Shown in pieces: positions 1 through 7,787 of a stretch of DNA of 64,000 bases. The DNA is taken from the NCBI RefSeq assembly GCF_046545555.1, contig NZ_JBHZTH010000001.1, forward strand, positions 1,736,001-1,800,000. The letters are read 5' to 3'. How positions within the stretch are numbered: the first letter of the stretch is position 1; the number at the start of each line of letters is the position of its first letter. The translations under genes were made by a program, and so were the position numbers. The notes beneath the pieces are model-generated. The model made no database searches, was not told the origin of the DNA, and worked only from the letters and a program-made list of their open reading frames with translations. Source of the DNA: Winogradskyella sp046545555. Its GTDB lineage: Bacteria; Bacteroidota; Bacteroidia; Flavobacteriales; Flavobacteriaceae.

Positions 1-60
1 TAGAATAGAACGCTGAATTTTAAGCAAATCTTATAAAATTGAAAGTTTTTTAGGATTTTT

Positions 61-87
61 TGCAACACTTAAAATTTTGTATCGTCT
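61..87 (+). promoter_or_regulatory. Probable ECF-sigma-dependent autoregulatory promoter
   Basis: TGCAAC at 61-66 and CGTCT at 83-87 are separated by 16 bases. This is the classic two-part layout of ECF promoters (an AAC-containing -35 and a CGT-containing -10). It sits directly in front of an ECF sigma gene, so autoregulation is the natural reading. The expected transcript start is about base 95, just upstream of the open frame. I did not notice a second copy elsewhere in the window, but this was not an exhaustive search. Confidence 0.5.
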
Positions 88-179
88 TTAAAGTGTAATC
101 AACCAAAACCAATTAAACAATCACTGCGTTTCAAATTCATATCGTTGAAAAATGCAAACAGAATGATCGACAAGCTCAA

Positions 180-677
180 ATGCAGCTTTATAATCAGTAC
201 TGTAATGGTATGTTAATAGTAGCAATGCGGTTTATGAAAGACACAATGGAAGCTGAAGATGTTGTGCAAGAAGCCTTTATAAAGGCATTCTCAAAACTAG
301 AGCAGTATAAAGCGGAAGTAAGTTTTGGGGCATGGTTAAAACGGATAGTTATTAATAAATGCATCGACGTTTTAAAAGCTAAGCGACAACGTTTAATTGA
401 ATTAGAAGACCATCATTTGAATGTGATAGATGCTGATTATGAGAGTGAATGGTTAGTCGATGATGGCATTACTATCGATAATGTAAAAGAAGCGATAGCA
501 CAATTACCAGAAAAATATAAATATGTGGTAATGCTTTATTTGATTGAAGGCTATGATCATAAAGAAATATCAGATATTTTAAATATTTCTGAAGTGGCAT
601 CAAGAACGCAATTATCTAGAGGAAAGCAAAAATTACAGTTAGTATTAAAAACAAGGAAAAATGGCACAAGATCTTAG
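180..677 (+). CDS. RNA polymerase ECF-type sigma-70 factor
   Basis: Extracytoplasmic-function sigma factor that directs RNA polymerase to a small regulon. Region 2 is visible at residues about 1-45 (YNQYCNGM, then MEAEDVVQEAFIKAF), and region 4 at about 100-155 (AIAQLPEKYKYVVMLY, then the helix-turn-helix DHKEISDILNISEVASRTQLSRGK). The first ATG is at 180, but the same frame stays open back to 117 and encodes a stretch (IVEKCKQNDRQAQ) that resembles the normal N-terminus of the family. The true start may therefore be a rare ATT (135) or ATC (120 or 141) codon. The last 17 bases overlap the anti-sigma-like gene, which indicates translational coupling. The upstream ECF-type promoter suggests autoregulation. 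The sigma identity is secure; the start is not. Confidence 0.92.
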   Translation: MQLYNQYCNGMLIVAMRFMKDTMEAEDVVQEAFIKAFSKLEQYKAEVSFGAWLKRIVINKCIDVLKAKRQRLIELEDHHLNVIDADYESEWLVDDGITIDNVKEAIAQLPEKYKYVVMLYLIEGYDHKEISDILNISEVASRTQLSRGKQKLQLVLKTRKNGTRS

Positions 678-1233
678 AAATTTATTTGAAGAAGATGAAA
701 AAGGACAGGATATGAAAATGTCTGATGGTCACGACGCGCGCTTTTTCGATAAGCTTGAAGAACAATTACCAATACAGAAAAAATCGCGCCAATTTAGTTT
801 CTTAAATATTGCAGCAAGCGTAGTTGTATTGTTAGGGTTAAGTTATGGAGCATTTCAGTTTTTTAAAACACCATCTAAGGTCGTGCCAGAAACACAAGAA
901 CTTGTTGATACTACGGAGTTAAAAACCATAGGAGATTTTTCACCAGAGTTAAAAAAAGTAGAAGACTATTATTTAGCAAGTATTAATTTAGAATTATCTA
1001 AAGTACAATTAACACCTGAAAATAAGGAGTTGTTTGATGGCTACGTCCTTCGGCTGAAAGAATTAAATGAAGAATATGAGAAACTAACCATTGAACTTAA
1101 TGAAAATGGACCTAATGCAGAGACTTTAGATGCTTTAATAGACAATTTAAAATTTAGATTAAATCTTGTTACACGTTTAAAAGACAAACTTCTAGAGTTT
1201 AATGATGACACTTTTACAGAATCGAGTATATAA
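661..1233 (+). CDS. Membrane-anchored anti-sigma-factor-like protein
   Basis: A 190-residue protein with one membrane segment at about residues 47-67 (FLNIAASVVVLLGLSYGAFQFF), a cytoplasmic acidic N-terminus and a mostly alpha-helical extracytoplasmic part rich in Lys, Glu and Leu. The layout and the 17-base overlap with the sigma gene fit an anti-sigma factor that holds the sigma at the membrane until an envelope signal arrives. The zinc-binding HxxxCxxC motif of classical ZAS anti-sigmas is absent, so the function rests on context and topology only. It is probably co-transcribed with the repeat protein downstream. Confidence 0.65.
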   Translation: MAQDLRNLFEEDEKGQDMKMSDGHDARFFDKLEEQLPIQKKSRQFSFLNIAASVVVLLGLSYGAFQFFKTPSKVVPETQELVDTTELKTIGDFSPELKKVEDYYLASINLELSKVQLTPENKELFDGYVLRLKELNEEYEKLTIELNENGPNAETLDALIDNLKFRLNLVTRLKDKLLEFNDDTFTESSI

Positions 1234-1273
1234 TCACAATCAAAATCAATAAATCAAAAAACGAACAGATTTT

Positions 1274-1290
1274 ACTCAGCTCGGCTGGGT
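1274..1290 (+). other. Short GC-rich stem-loop in the sigma operon
   Basis: ACTCAGC, loop TCG, GCTGGGT: a 7-bp stem with one G-U pair, lying between the anti-sigma-like gene and the repeat protein and about 22 bases before the latter's ATG. It stands out in otherwise AT-rich DNA. No T-run follows, so it is not an obvious terminator. RNA processing or translation control is possible. Confidence 0.3.
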
Positions 1291-1312
1291 ATCTCTTAAA
1301 ATCAAAAAAATC

Positions 1313-2935
1313 ATGAAGAAAACAATCAAAATCTTAATGCTTTGCCTTATAACTTCATTTGGTTATGCACAGAAAAAATTAATTAAAACATCACAGTCAA
1401 TTAAAGTTAATAAAGACGTTGTAGTTGACTTAAATACGAGCTATGTTGAAATAGAAATTAGTACATGGAATAAGGATATTGTTGAAGTAGATGCCTATAT
1501 AGAAAGCGATAAATTATCTCCTGAAGAATTAGAATTGGCTTTAAAAGCTTGGGGTTTAACGGTAGACGGATCTAACGATAAAGTTACGATTTCATCAAGC
1601 GGTGGTAGAGCCGTTAGCTTATTTGGTGATGGTGATTATGCAGGTATATTAAGAGATTTAGAATTTGAGTTAGCGGATTTACCCGAAATGCCAGAAATGC
1701 CTGAGATGCCAGAAATGCCTGAGATGCTAGAAATACCAGAAATGCCAGAGATGCCAGAGATGCCTGAATTTCCTGAGCTACCAGAATTACCTGATGGTAT
1801 TAAAACCATAACTTTTGATTATGACAAGTACCAAAAAGAAGGTGAAAAGTACCTCTCTGAATGGAGCAAAAAGTACGAGAAAAAAGGCGGTAAAAAATTA
1901 CAGAAAAGTATGGAAGAATGGGCACGAAAGTTTGGTGAGTCTAATTACCAAGAAAAAATGGCGAAATGGGGAGAAGATTACGGTAAGCGTTTTGAAGGTA
2001 AATGGGCTAAGGATATGGAAAAATGGGGAGAAAAATTCGGGAAAGAATTCGAACAAAAATATGCCAAGGATATGGAGAAATGGGGTAAGGAATTTGGAGA
2101 ACAATTTGGAAAAGAATGGGAAGAGAAAATGGAAGCTTGGGGAGAACGTTTTGGTGAGTCTATGGAAAAGCGTGGTGATGCTATGGCTAAACGTCAAACG
2201 GCATTAGTAGAGCGTCAAGCCCAACTAAAAGAACGTAAGGCTGAATTAAAAGCGCGTCAATCAGAGCGCAAAGAAGAAATGGAAGAACGCAGAAACGCTA
2301 TGCGCAATCAACGCGAGTCTATATTAGTAAAACGTTTGGAGTCTGGTAGAAATAGTAAAGTAAAAAAGGTGATTAAAATTAAAATCCCTAAAAAAGCCAA
2401 GCTTAAAACCAATATTAGACATGGTGAAATTAAATTATCTTCAGTTATATATAATTTAACAGGAGACATATCTCATGCATTTTTAGTAGCAGATAACATT
2501 GATGGAAGCGATACTTCCATCAATGTATCATATTCACCAGTTTTGATAAACACATGGAATTTGGGAACTTTAAATTTAAACTATGTTGATAAGGCACAGA
2601 TTAAGAATGCAAATAATTTGGTTTTAAACTCTAAGTCTTCTAATATTAACATAGAAAATTTAAGTGAAACAGGCATTATCGATGGAAGTTTTGGGGATCT
2701 TACGATTTCTAATCTATTAGAGTCTTTTAAAAATTTAAACTTGGTATTAGAAAATAGTGATGCTTTAGTTAATCTGCCTAAGAACATCGATTACAACATG
2801 TATTATAAAGGCAATCGTTCTAAATTTAATAATAAAAATGAATCACAAAAGACGATTAGAAATTATCCGGAAGGTCAAAGTACTAACCGGAATATTATTG
2901 TAAATGCTAAGTATAGTAGTGTTATAATGAATTAA
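1313..2935 (+). CDS. Secreted repeat protein with beta-strand (DUF4097-like) ends
   Basis: A 540-residue exported protein. Residues 1-20 are a Sec signal peptide ending in GYAQ. Residues about 21-110 and 345-540 are beta-rich and look like DUF4097-type adhesin-like segments. The middle is highly repetitive: twelve tripeptides of the PEM type at residues about 124-159, then 19-residue units beginning ME(K/A)WGE at about 200-285, then a very charged Lys/Arg/Glu/Gln segment with coiled-coil character to about 340. It is the third gene of the sigma/anti-sigma operon. It may be the effector or signal input of that regulon, for example an envelope-associated stress protein; this is inference. I do not recognise a specific characterised homologue. 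A candidate terminator follows at 3024. Confidence 0.75.
   Translation: MKKTIKILMLCLITSFGYAQKKLIKTSQSIKVNKDVVVDLNTSYVEIEISTWNKDIVEVDAYIESDKLSPEELELALKAWGLTVDGSNDKVTISSSGGRAVSLFGDGDYAGILRDLEFELADLPEMPEMPEMPEMPEMLEIPEMPEMPEMPEFPELPELPDGIKTITFDYDKYQKEGEKYLSEWSKKYEKKGGKKLQKSMEEWARKFGESNYQEKMAKWGEDYGKRFEGKWAKDMEKWGEKFGKEFEQKYAKDMEKWGKEFGEQFGKEWEEKMEAWGERFGESMEKRGDAMAKRQTALVERQAQLKERKAELKARQSERKEEMEERRNAMRNQRESILVKRLESGRNSKVKKVIKIKIPKKAKLKTNIRHGEIKLSSVIYNLTGDISHAFLVADNIDGSDTSINVSYSPVLINTWNLGTLNLNYVDKAQIKNANNLVLNSKSSNINIENLSETGIIDGSFGDLTISNLLESFKNLNLVLENSDALVNLPKNIDYNMYYKGNRSKFNNKNESQKTIRNYPEGQSTNRNIIVNAKYSSVIMN
1682..1789 (+). repeat. Tandem 9-bp coding repeat (PEM tripeptides)
   Basis: Twelve units of nine bases (variants of CCAGAAATG) encode five PEM, LEI, three PEM, PEF and two PEL tripeptides. 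The units vary mainly by synonymous changes. In-frame gain or loss of units would leave the reading frame intact. Confidence 0.9.
1910..2185 (+). repeat. Tandem 57-bp coding repeat (19-residue units)
   Basis: ATG codons at 1958, 2015, 2072 and 2129 are spaced exactly 57 bases apart, and each opens a unit of the form M-x-x-W-G-x-x-[FY]-G. A shorter 48-base unit opens at 1910 and a degenerate one ends near 2185. The units alternate aromatic and charged residues, suggesting amphipathic helices. Confidence 0.85.
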
Positions 2936-3023
2936 TATTAACTTTTACAGTTAAACCAAAAACATTACTTATTAGAGAATCGATTACTTTCAGTCTCTTT
3001 AATTATATTCACATTTTTCCATT

Positions 3024-3052
3024 AAATAGATGTTTCTATTTTATGGGATTTT
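3024..3052 (+). terminator. Candidate weak terminator after the sigma operon
   Basis: AAATAGA (3024-3030), loop TGTT, TCTATTT (3035-3041), followed by a short spacer and a T-run from about 3050. The stem is AT-only except for one pair, so the assignment is tentative. Confidence 0.35.
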
Positions 3053-3142
3053 TTATTTTAATATAACTGTTACTAAATAGTGTAAATGCATCCGTAAGTT
3101 TTAGTGCTAACTAGAGACTTAAAGTATTTAAAAAAAATATTT

Positions 3143-3778
3143 ATGAATCTCACAAAACAACTACAAGAGCACGCTAATACCAGTAAATCTAAACTACCTA
3201 AGGAGGCATTAGATACAATGCAATCTGCAATAAACGAATTAGTATCATCTTCAATATTAGATACTGCTTCTAAGACAGGAGACCAATTCCCAGATATAAG
3301 CTTACCAAATGCAACAGGCAAACAAATTAATTTTAGTGAAATATTAAAGCAAAATAGAGTAGTACTTACATTTTATAGAGGTGGTTGGTGTCCTTATTGT
3401 AATTTAGAATTAAGAGCTTTTCAAAATGTGTTATCAGAGATTGAAGCAAAAGGAGCTAAGTTAATAGCTATAAGTCCGGAGACTCCAGATAATTCATTAT
3501 CAACAACTGAAAAAAATAACTTATCATTTGAAGTACTTTCAGATACTAATAATAAAGTATCAAAGGCTTTAGGCTTAGTTTTTAAATTACCGGAGTCATT
3601 GCAAGCTTTGTATACATCTTTCGGAATTGATTTAAGCCAAAGTCAAGACAATAAAGATCAAGAATTACCAATAGCCGCAACTTATATTATAGAACAAGAT
3701 GGTACCATATCTTATGACTTTTTGAGTGAAGATTATAAGTTAAGAGCAAATCCTAATGAAGTTATTGCAGCACTTTAA
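3143..3778 (+). CDS. Peroxiredoxin-like protein (AhpC/TSA family)
   Basis: Thioredoxin-fold antioxidant protein, predicted to reduce peroxides with a redox-active cysteine. The family signature YRGGWCPYCNLELRAF lies near residues 78-93 of this start, with a CxxC arrangement (peroxidatic Cys followed two residues later by a second Cys). The GDQFPDISLPNATGK segment is the usual strand before it. The frame is open further upstream to an ATG at 3104, but the start at 3143 (MNLTKQL) gives the expected length of 211 residues and drops an implausible leader, so I chose it. The protein is soluble and probably cytoplasmic. It is a single gene unit before the M23 peptidase. Confidence 0.85.
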   Translation: MNLTKQLQEHANTSKSKLPKEALDTMQSAINELVSSSILDTASKTGDQFPDISLPNATGKQINFSEILKQNRVVLTFYRGGWCPYCNLELRAFQNVLSEIEAKGAKLIAISPETPDNSLSTTEKNNLSFEVLSDTNNKVSKALGLVFKLPESLQALYTSFGIDLSQSQDNKDQELPIAATYIIEQDGTISYDFLSEDYKLRANPNEVIAAL

Positions 3779-3810
3779 AGGATTTTATATTTTTATTGAA
3801 ATTAAAATGC

Positions 3811-4494
3811 ATGTCTAATTTTTCTTTTAAAACGTTTTTAGAATCTCTAAATACTAAGCCTTTAATCGATGTTTCAATTGCAAATAATTCTTATGTCTCT
3901 TTAGATTTATCAATAGATAATCGAGACTTAATAACTGTAAATGTTTCATCTTCGACTGATCTTGAGAATTATATATGGAATTTTATGCGAATTAAAAATG
4001 CTAAAGTAGCCTATGGTGGTTACTTAGAGAAGCGCGGTATTTATAATCGAAGCGATTATTTTAATAAATTGAATCCCGACGAAGAGCGCAACATTCATTT
4101 AGGTTTAGATTTATGGGTCGAAGCAGGTACACCAATTTATGCACCATTAGATGCTACGGTTCATAGTTTTAATAATAATACCAATTATGGAGATTATGGA
4201 CCTACATTGATTCTAAAACATAGTTTTGACGCAATAGAATTTTACACACTTTACGGTCATTTAAGTTTAGATTCGTTAAAAGGAAAACGATTAGATGAAC
4301 AAATTAAAAGCGGGCAACAAATAGCTGTTTTAGCTACATCGGAAGTTAATGGAGATTATCCACCACATTTACATTTTCAGATTATAAAGGACATTAAAGA
4401 CTATAAAGGTGATTATCCTGGTGTAAGTAATAATTTAGATTTAGAATTTTATAAAAGAAATTGTCCAGACCCAAATTGGCTTTTAAATTTATAG
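3811..4494 (+). CDS. M23-family peptidoglycan endopeptidase-like protein
   Basis: LytM/M23 metallopeptidase-type domain expected to cut peptide cross-links in peptidoglycan. The zinc ligands are visible as HLGLD (about residues 96-100) and the HLH of PPHLHFQ (about 186-188). The typical M23 motifs APLDATVHSF and YTLYGHLS lie between them. No signal peptide is visible, which is odd for a wall enzyme; cytoplasmic or non-classical export is possible. The frame opens at a TTG at 3796, but the ATG at 3811 (MSNFSFKTF) fits better. In Flavobacteriaceae this domain also occurs fused to a urea-transporter-like protein; here it stands alone. Confidence 0.85.
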   Translation: MSNFSFKTFLESLNTKPLIDVSIANNSYVSLDLSIDNRDLITVNVSSSTDLENYIWNFMRIKNAKVAYGGYLEKRGIYNRSDYFNKLNPDEERNIHLGLDLWVEAGTPIYAPLDATVHSFNNNTNYGDYGPTLILKHSFDAIEFYTLYGHLSLDSLKGKRLDEQIKSGQQIAVLATSEVNGDYPPHLHFQIIKDIKDYKGDYPGVSNNLDLEFYKRNCPDPNWLLNL

Positions 4495-4511
4495 TAAAAC
4501 CAATTAGTCAA

Positions 4512-4539
4512 TATTCTCGTAAGTATATATATGAGAATA
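4512..4539 (+). promoter_or_regulatory. Inverted repeat enclosing the lpxR start codon
   Basis: TATTCTC (4512-4518) and GAGAATA (4533-4539) can pair over a 14-base loop, burying the ATG at 4531-4533 at the base of the stem. This could modulate translation initiation. It is AT-rich and weak, so chance is a real alternative. Confidence 0.25.
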
Positions 4540-5487
4540 AAAACAGTGATTTTGCTTGTTCTGTTACCTCTGATTTTATGGCCTCAAAAAATAGATCAGA
4601 CGGTTTCATTCAGATCAATAGGGTCAGATAGCTATTTTAGATTTCACTACGATAATGATTATTTCGCTGCTACAGACGAAAATTATACACAGGGTTATAA
4701 TTTTGAATTCGTCTCACCAAGCTTGGAAAAGAATCCTGTAAATACACTGTTTTTACAACCTAAAAACATGGTTACTAAATACGGGTTGTCTATTGAGCAT
4801 ATTGGTTTTACACCTAACAATTATGAGCTTGAAGAAATTCAGTTTGGAGACCGTCCTTTTGCAGCAGCCATAATGCTCAAAAGTTTTGCTATTGCGTTTA
4901 ATAAAGAAAAACAAACACGTTTATCTCAATCCTTAAGTTTAGGTATAATTGGTCCAGGTGCATTTGGTAAAGAAATGCAAGTTGGTATACATGAAGCTAC
5001 AGGTAATAAAACACCGATAGGTTGGGATAATCAGATAAAAAATGATGTGGTACTTAATTACAGAATCGCTTTTGAAAAACAACTGTACCAATATAACAAT
5101 CTCATAGCTATAAATGCGAATAGTGCATTGCAATTAGGCACCTTATTTACAAATGCTTCTATAGGTTCTAATATTACGATTGGAAAATTAAATACAGCCT
5201 TTATAACATCTAAAAGCGAACGAAAGTTTCAAGTGTATGCCTATGGACAACCACAAATTAATATTATTGGTTATGATGCGTCACTACAAGGGGGTTTGTT
5301 TAATAAAGAAAGTCCTTATACTATTTCATCAGATAGTTTAGAGCGATTTACAGCACAATTTAATTACGGATTAATTATAAAAACAAAGACGCTTTATTTT
5401 GAATATACCAGAAGTGACATTACCAGAGAATTTAAAACCGGCTCTAGTGCAAAATGGGGAGGCATTAGAATTGGATTTACGTTTTAG
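4531..5487 (+). CDS. lpxR: LpxR-type lipid A 3'-O-deacylase family protein
   Basis: Outer-membrane beta-barrel enzyme (DUF2219/LpxR) that removes the 3'-acyloxyacyl chain from lipid A. A short signal peptide (about residues 1-18) precedes the mature protein. The N-terminal YDNDYF at about 40-45 matches the Asn-Asp active-site pair of the family, TDENYTQGY follows, and a His within QVGIHEATGN (about 153) matches the catalytic His. The length of 318 residues and the terminal aromatic strand (GIRIGFTF) fit an outer-membrane barrel. It converges with the YwqK-like gene. An inverted repeat overlaps its start codon (see the 4512 entry). Confidence 0.85.
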   Translation: MRIKTVILLVLLPLILWPQKIDQTVSFRSIGSDSYFRFHYDNDYFAATDENYTQGYNFEFVSPSLEKNPVNTLFLQPKNMVTKYGLSIEHIGFTPNNYELEEIQFGDRPFAAAIMLKSFAIAFNKEKQTRLSQSLSLGIIGPGAFGKEMQVGIHEATGNKTPIGWDNQIKNDVVLNYRIAFEKQLYQYNNLIAINANSALQLGTLFTNASIGSNITIGKLNTAFITSKSERKFQVYAYGQPQINIIGYDASLQGGLFNKESPYTISSDSLERFTAQFNYGLIIKTKTLYFEYTRSDITREFKTGSSAKWGGIRIGFTF

Positions 5488-5503
5488 TAAAGATGATAAC
5501 TTT

Positions 5504-6325
5504 TTAATTTTTTGTTTTTGAAGGCATTAAAACACCATCGCTATCATACCTTAAAATAGAACCAATACGTTTACCTTTTTCATCATAAACGATTTTAGAT
5601 TTAAGACTACCATTTTTATGATAGCTCAACCAAACACCTCTCTTTTTAAAATAATCTATACCGGCATAATTGCCTGTTTGCATTAAATTTCCGTTTTTGT
5701 AAAAGGATTTATACGTGCCAATTTTGTTACCATTTGCATCATAATTTTGGTCAGATAATATTTGTCCATTATCATAATAGACAATTAAATGACCTACAAA
5801 ATCACCATTAGAATTAAATTTAGAATTTAAGCGCAACTGCCCATTTTTATAATATGCTATATTTTTTATAATGACACCCTTTTTGGTATATGCTGTGTCA
5901 GATTCAAGTTGACCATTCTCAAAATAACTTACCCATTTACCAATGGTTACACTATTTTTATAAATGCCTTTAGAGCGCAGTTGCCCGTTACTATGGTAAT
6001 CTTCAAACGGGCCATCCATATCATAGAATCCTGTACCAGAGTAATTACATTTTGTTTGTAGCTGTCCATTACGATAATACAGCGTAAAAGGACCTTGTGG
6101 TTTACCTTCTATATTAAACGTAATTTTAGAATCGATAGAACCATCTTTTCTATAGTAAATCCATTTCCCAACGTTTTTATTCGAATCGGTTTTAAAACCA
6201 GTAGCTTTAATACTCCCATCATCAAAATATTCGGAGTACGCATTTTGCTGTGCCGAACTATTGAAGGTTACTGTTATGCAAATAATAAGTAAAAGTCTTT
6301 TTAAATAAGAATACATCGGCAGCAA
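5504..6325 (-). CDS. Secreted YwqK/MORN-type repeat protein
   Basis: A 273-residue exported protein with an N-terminal hydrophobic signal peptide (LLLIICITVTFNSSA). About ten repeats of roughly 23 residues share the core Y-x-x-[ND]-G-x-[LI], for example YYRNGQLQTK, YHSNGQLRSKG and YYKNGQLRLN. This is the YwqK-like (MORN-related) fold commonly labelled toxin-antitoxin antitoxin in automatic annotation; there is no toxin gene beside it, so I give no antitoxin role. The start at 6325 could equally be the ATG at 6316. It converges with lpxR, leaving only 16 bases between stops. Confidence 0.8.
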   Translation of the reverse strand: MLPMYSYLKRLLLIICITVTFNSSAQQNAYSEYFDDGSIKATGFKTDSNKNVGKWIYYRKDGSIDSKITFNIEGKPQGPFTLYYRNGQLQTKCNYSGTGFYDMDGPFEDYHSNGQLRSKGIYKNSVTIGKWVSYFENGQLESDTAYTKKGVIIKNIAYYKNGQLRLNSKFNSNGDFVGHLIVYYDNGQILSDQNYDANGNKIGTYKSFYKNGNLMQTGNYAGIDYFKKRGVWLSYHKNGSLKSKIVYDEKGKRIGSILRYDSDGVLMPSKTKN

Positions 6326-6412
6326 TTTTAGACAGACTAATTTAAGAAGAATCTTTACGATAATCTATGCGTCCGATATAATTTGTAAAAGCAAGACTTA
6401 AAAGATGAAAAT

Positions 6413-6439
6413 AAAAAAACCGTCTAAGTGACTAGACGG
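6413..6439 (-). terminator. Rho-independent terminator
   Basis: CCGTCTA (6420-6426) and TAGACGG (6433-6439) form a perfect 7-bp stem over a 6-base loop. On the minus strand it is followed by seven T residues (6419-6413). It terminates the lipoprotein gene that ends at 6491. Confidence 0.8.
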
Positions 6440-6490
6440 CTTATCTAACTAACTTATTTACTAAATTTCTTTTTCATAGCAATTTTAGTT

Positions 6491-6991
6491 TTAGTCAATA
6501 ACGTTATAATTAATTAAATCAAAGCACTCTGAAGTTCCAATTATTCTATAGTAATATACAGCTCTATCATTACCTTCGATTTCGATAGAATAGGTGTTTT
6601 CGCAATGTATAGTTATGAATCTGCGTTGGGTTAATGCTTCATTTATATTGTCTTCTTGAATGTAATCAAAATAGAAACGGCCATCATCTAATAGTCCCCA
6701 AATCCCAGAAGCAACTTCTACTTCGCCATAAAGATTTTTAAATGTGTTGTCTTCTTTAAATTCTAAAAGAATATCAGAATTTTCTCTAGTATTTTGAAAC
6801 CATTGATCCCTATATGTCCATTCTGTTCCTGTCCATTCATCTATAATTGATTCTAAATTTTCATTGCGATATAGTTCCCAAGTTCCAATCACTTTTGCTT
6901 CTAGAGTATTCTGTTCTATTGGTGTAACTTCATCTTTTTCGCAACTCATAAATGAGATGACTAGTAATAGAATTATTAGTGGTTTTTTCAT
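6491..6991 (-). CDS. Lipocalin-like lipoprotein
   Basis: A 166-residue predicted lipoprotein. MKKPLIILLLVISFMSC is an SPII signal peptide with the lipobox ending at Cys17. The mature part begins with a linker and then GTWELYRN, typical of the lipocalin-like domains that are abundant in Flavobacteriaceae, followed by alternating beta strands. The substrate is unknown. The frame extends upstream to 7024, but the signal peptide fixes the start at 6991. A clear terminator follows. Confidence 0.7.
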   Translation of the reverse strand: MKKPLIILLLVISFMSCEKDEVTPIEQNTLEAKVIGTWELYRNENLESIIDEWTGTEWTYRDQWFQNTRENSDILLEFKEDNTFKNLYGEVEVASGIWGLLDDGRFYFDYIQEDNINEALTQRRFITIHCENTYSIEIEGNDRAVYYYRIIGTSECFDLINYNVID

Positions 6992-7165
6992 AAGTGTTAA
7001 TTTAAAGAGTTTATTATATAACAATTATGATTTAAGATATCCTGAAAATTTATTACATAAATAATAGAATAAAATGTAATAGTCTTGCAACCATGCTATT
7101 AGATTTTGGTTTTTATATATTTTTTTATTGATAAGAATAGTTAGGAGCAGAAAGAACTATTGACT

Positions 7166-7753
7166 TCATTTTTTTAATTTGTAATCTTGAATAATTTCAA
7201 AACCAAATAAACCGTTGGTTAACATTAAGTCAATAGATCTATATTCCGAATAATCTATTATTGTATTATAGCGCTCAGGTAATAGAAAGTTTCTTTCACT
7301 GTTATCTTTCTGTATATATACTTTTGGATTATTACGTCTAATTTTTTTATTTCCACCACTTTTATAACGTACTAATTTTTCAATTTTATATTCTTCAGTA
7401 TATGATAATTTATTCTTCCCTATATAATTAATTACCAATATACTACCATTAATTATGTTTCCAAAAATAAGAGTAGCACCAAGTATCATAATTAAACTCA
7501 TAGAGGCTATATATAACTGTAGTTTGGAGCCTTCAAGTTTATGATAAGTTTCATTTTTATTTAATTTAAGTTTAATAATGAAGTAAACCCCGAAAATTAA
7601 GCCACAAACAAAAATACTTCCCCAAAAAAGAGTATGATTATAAAAGGTTTTATCGATTAATAAGTAAACGGCCACATGAAATAAGCCGCCTAATGATGCC
7701 ATTAGTTTATAATTAAGACGTTCTCTCTTTTTCTTGGATTTCTTTTTTGGCAT
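7166..7753 (-). CDS. Hypothetical membrane protein
   Basis: A 195-residue protein I do not recognise. It starts with a very basic tail (KKKSKKKRER) and has three likely membrane segments (about residues 18-35, 43-63 and 80-110), followed by a soluble C-terminal half with a Lys/Arg/Asn-rich patch (GGNKKIRRNNPK). The hydrophobic profile and the clean start support a real gene. Function unknown; a small two-gene unit with the lipoprotein gene upstream (starting at 8339) is possible. Confidence 0.6.
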   Translation of the reverse strand: MPKKKSKKKRERLNYKLMASLGGLFHVAVYLLIDKTFYNHTLFWGSIFVCGLIFGVYFIIKLKLNKNETYHKLEGSKLQLYIASMSLIMILGATLIFGNIINGSILVINYIGKNKLSYTEEYKIEKLVRYKSGGNKKIRRNNPKVYIQKDNSERNFLLPERYNTIIDYSEYRSIDLMLTNGLFGFEIIQDYKLKK

Positions 7754-7787
7754 TTAATTTTAGTTTAGAATTTTACAATTAAAGGAT

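Noticed and set aside
1682..2185. Possible CRISPR-like array
   Set aside because: Repeat units abut without spacers, are multiples of three and lie in a continuous coding frame; no cas gene is nearby.
1815..2207. Open frames on both strands inside the repeat-protein gene
   Set aside because: They are by-products of repetitive Lys/Glu/Trp codons in the 1313-2935 gene, with no start signal or family motif of their own.
5504..6325. Toxin-antitoxin system suggested by the YwqK-like repeats
   Set aside because: The protein has a signal peptide and no toxin-like partner beside it; the label is a database tradition for this fold.
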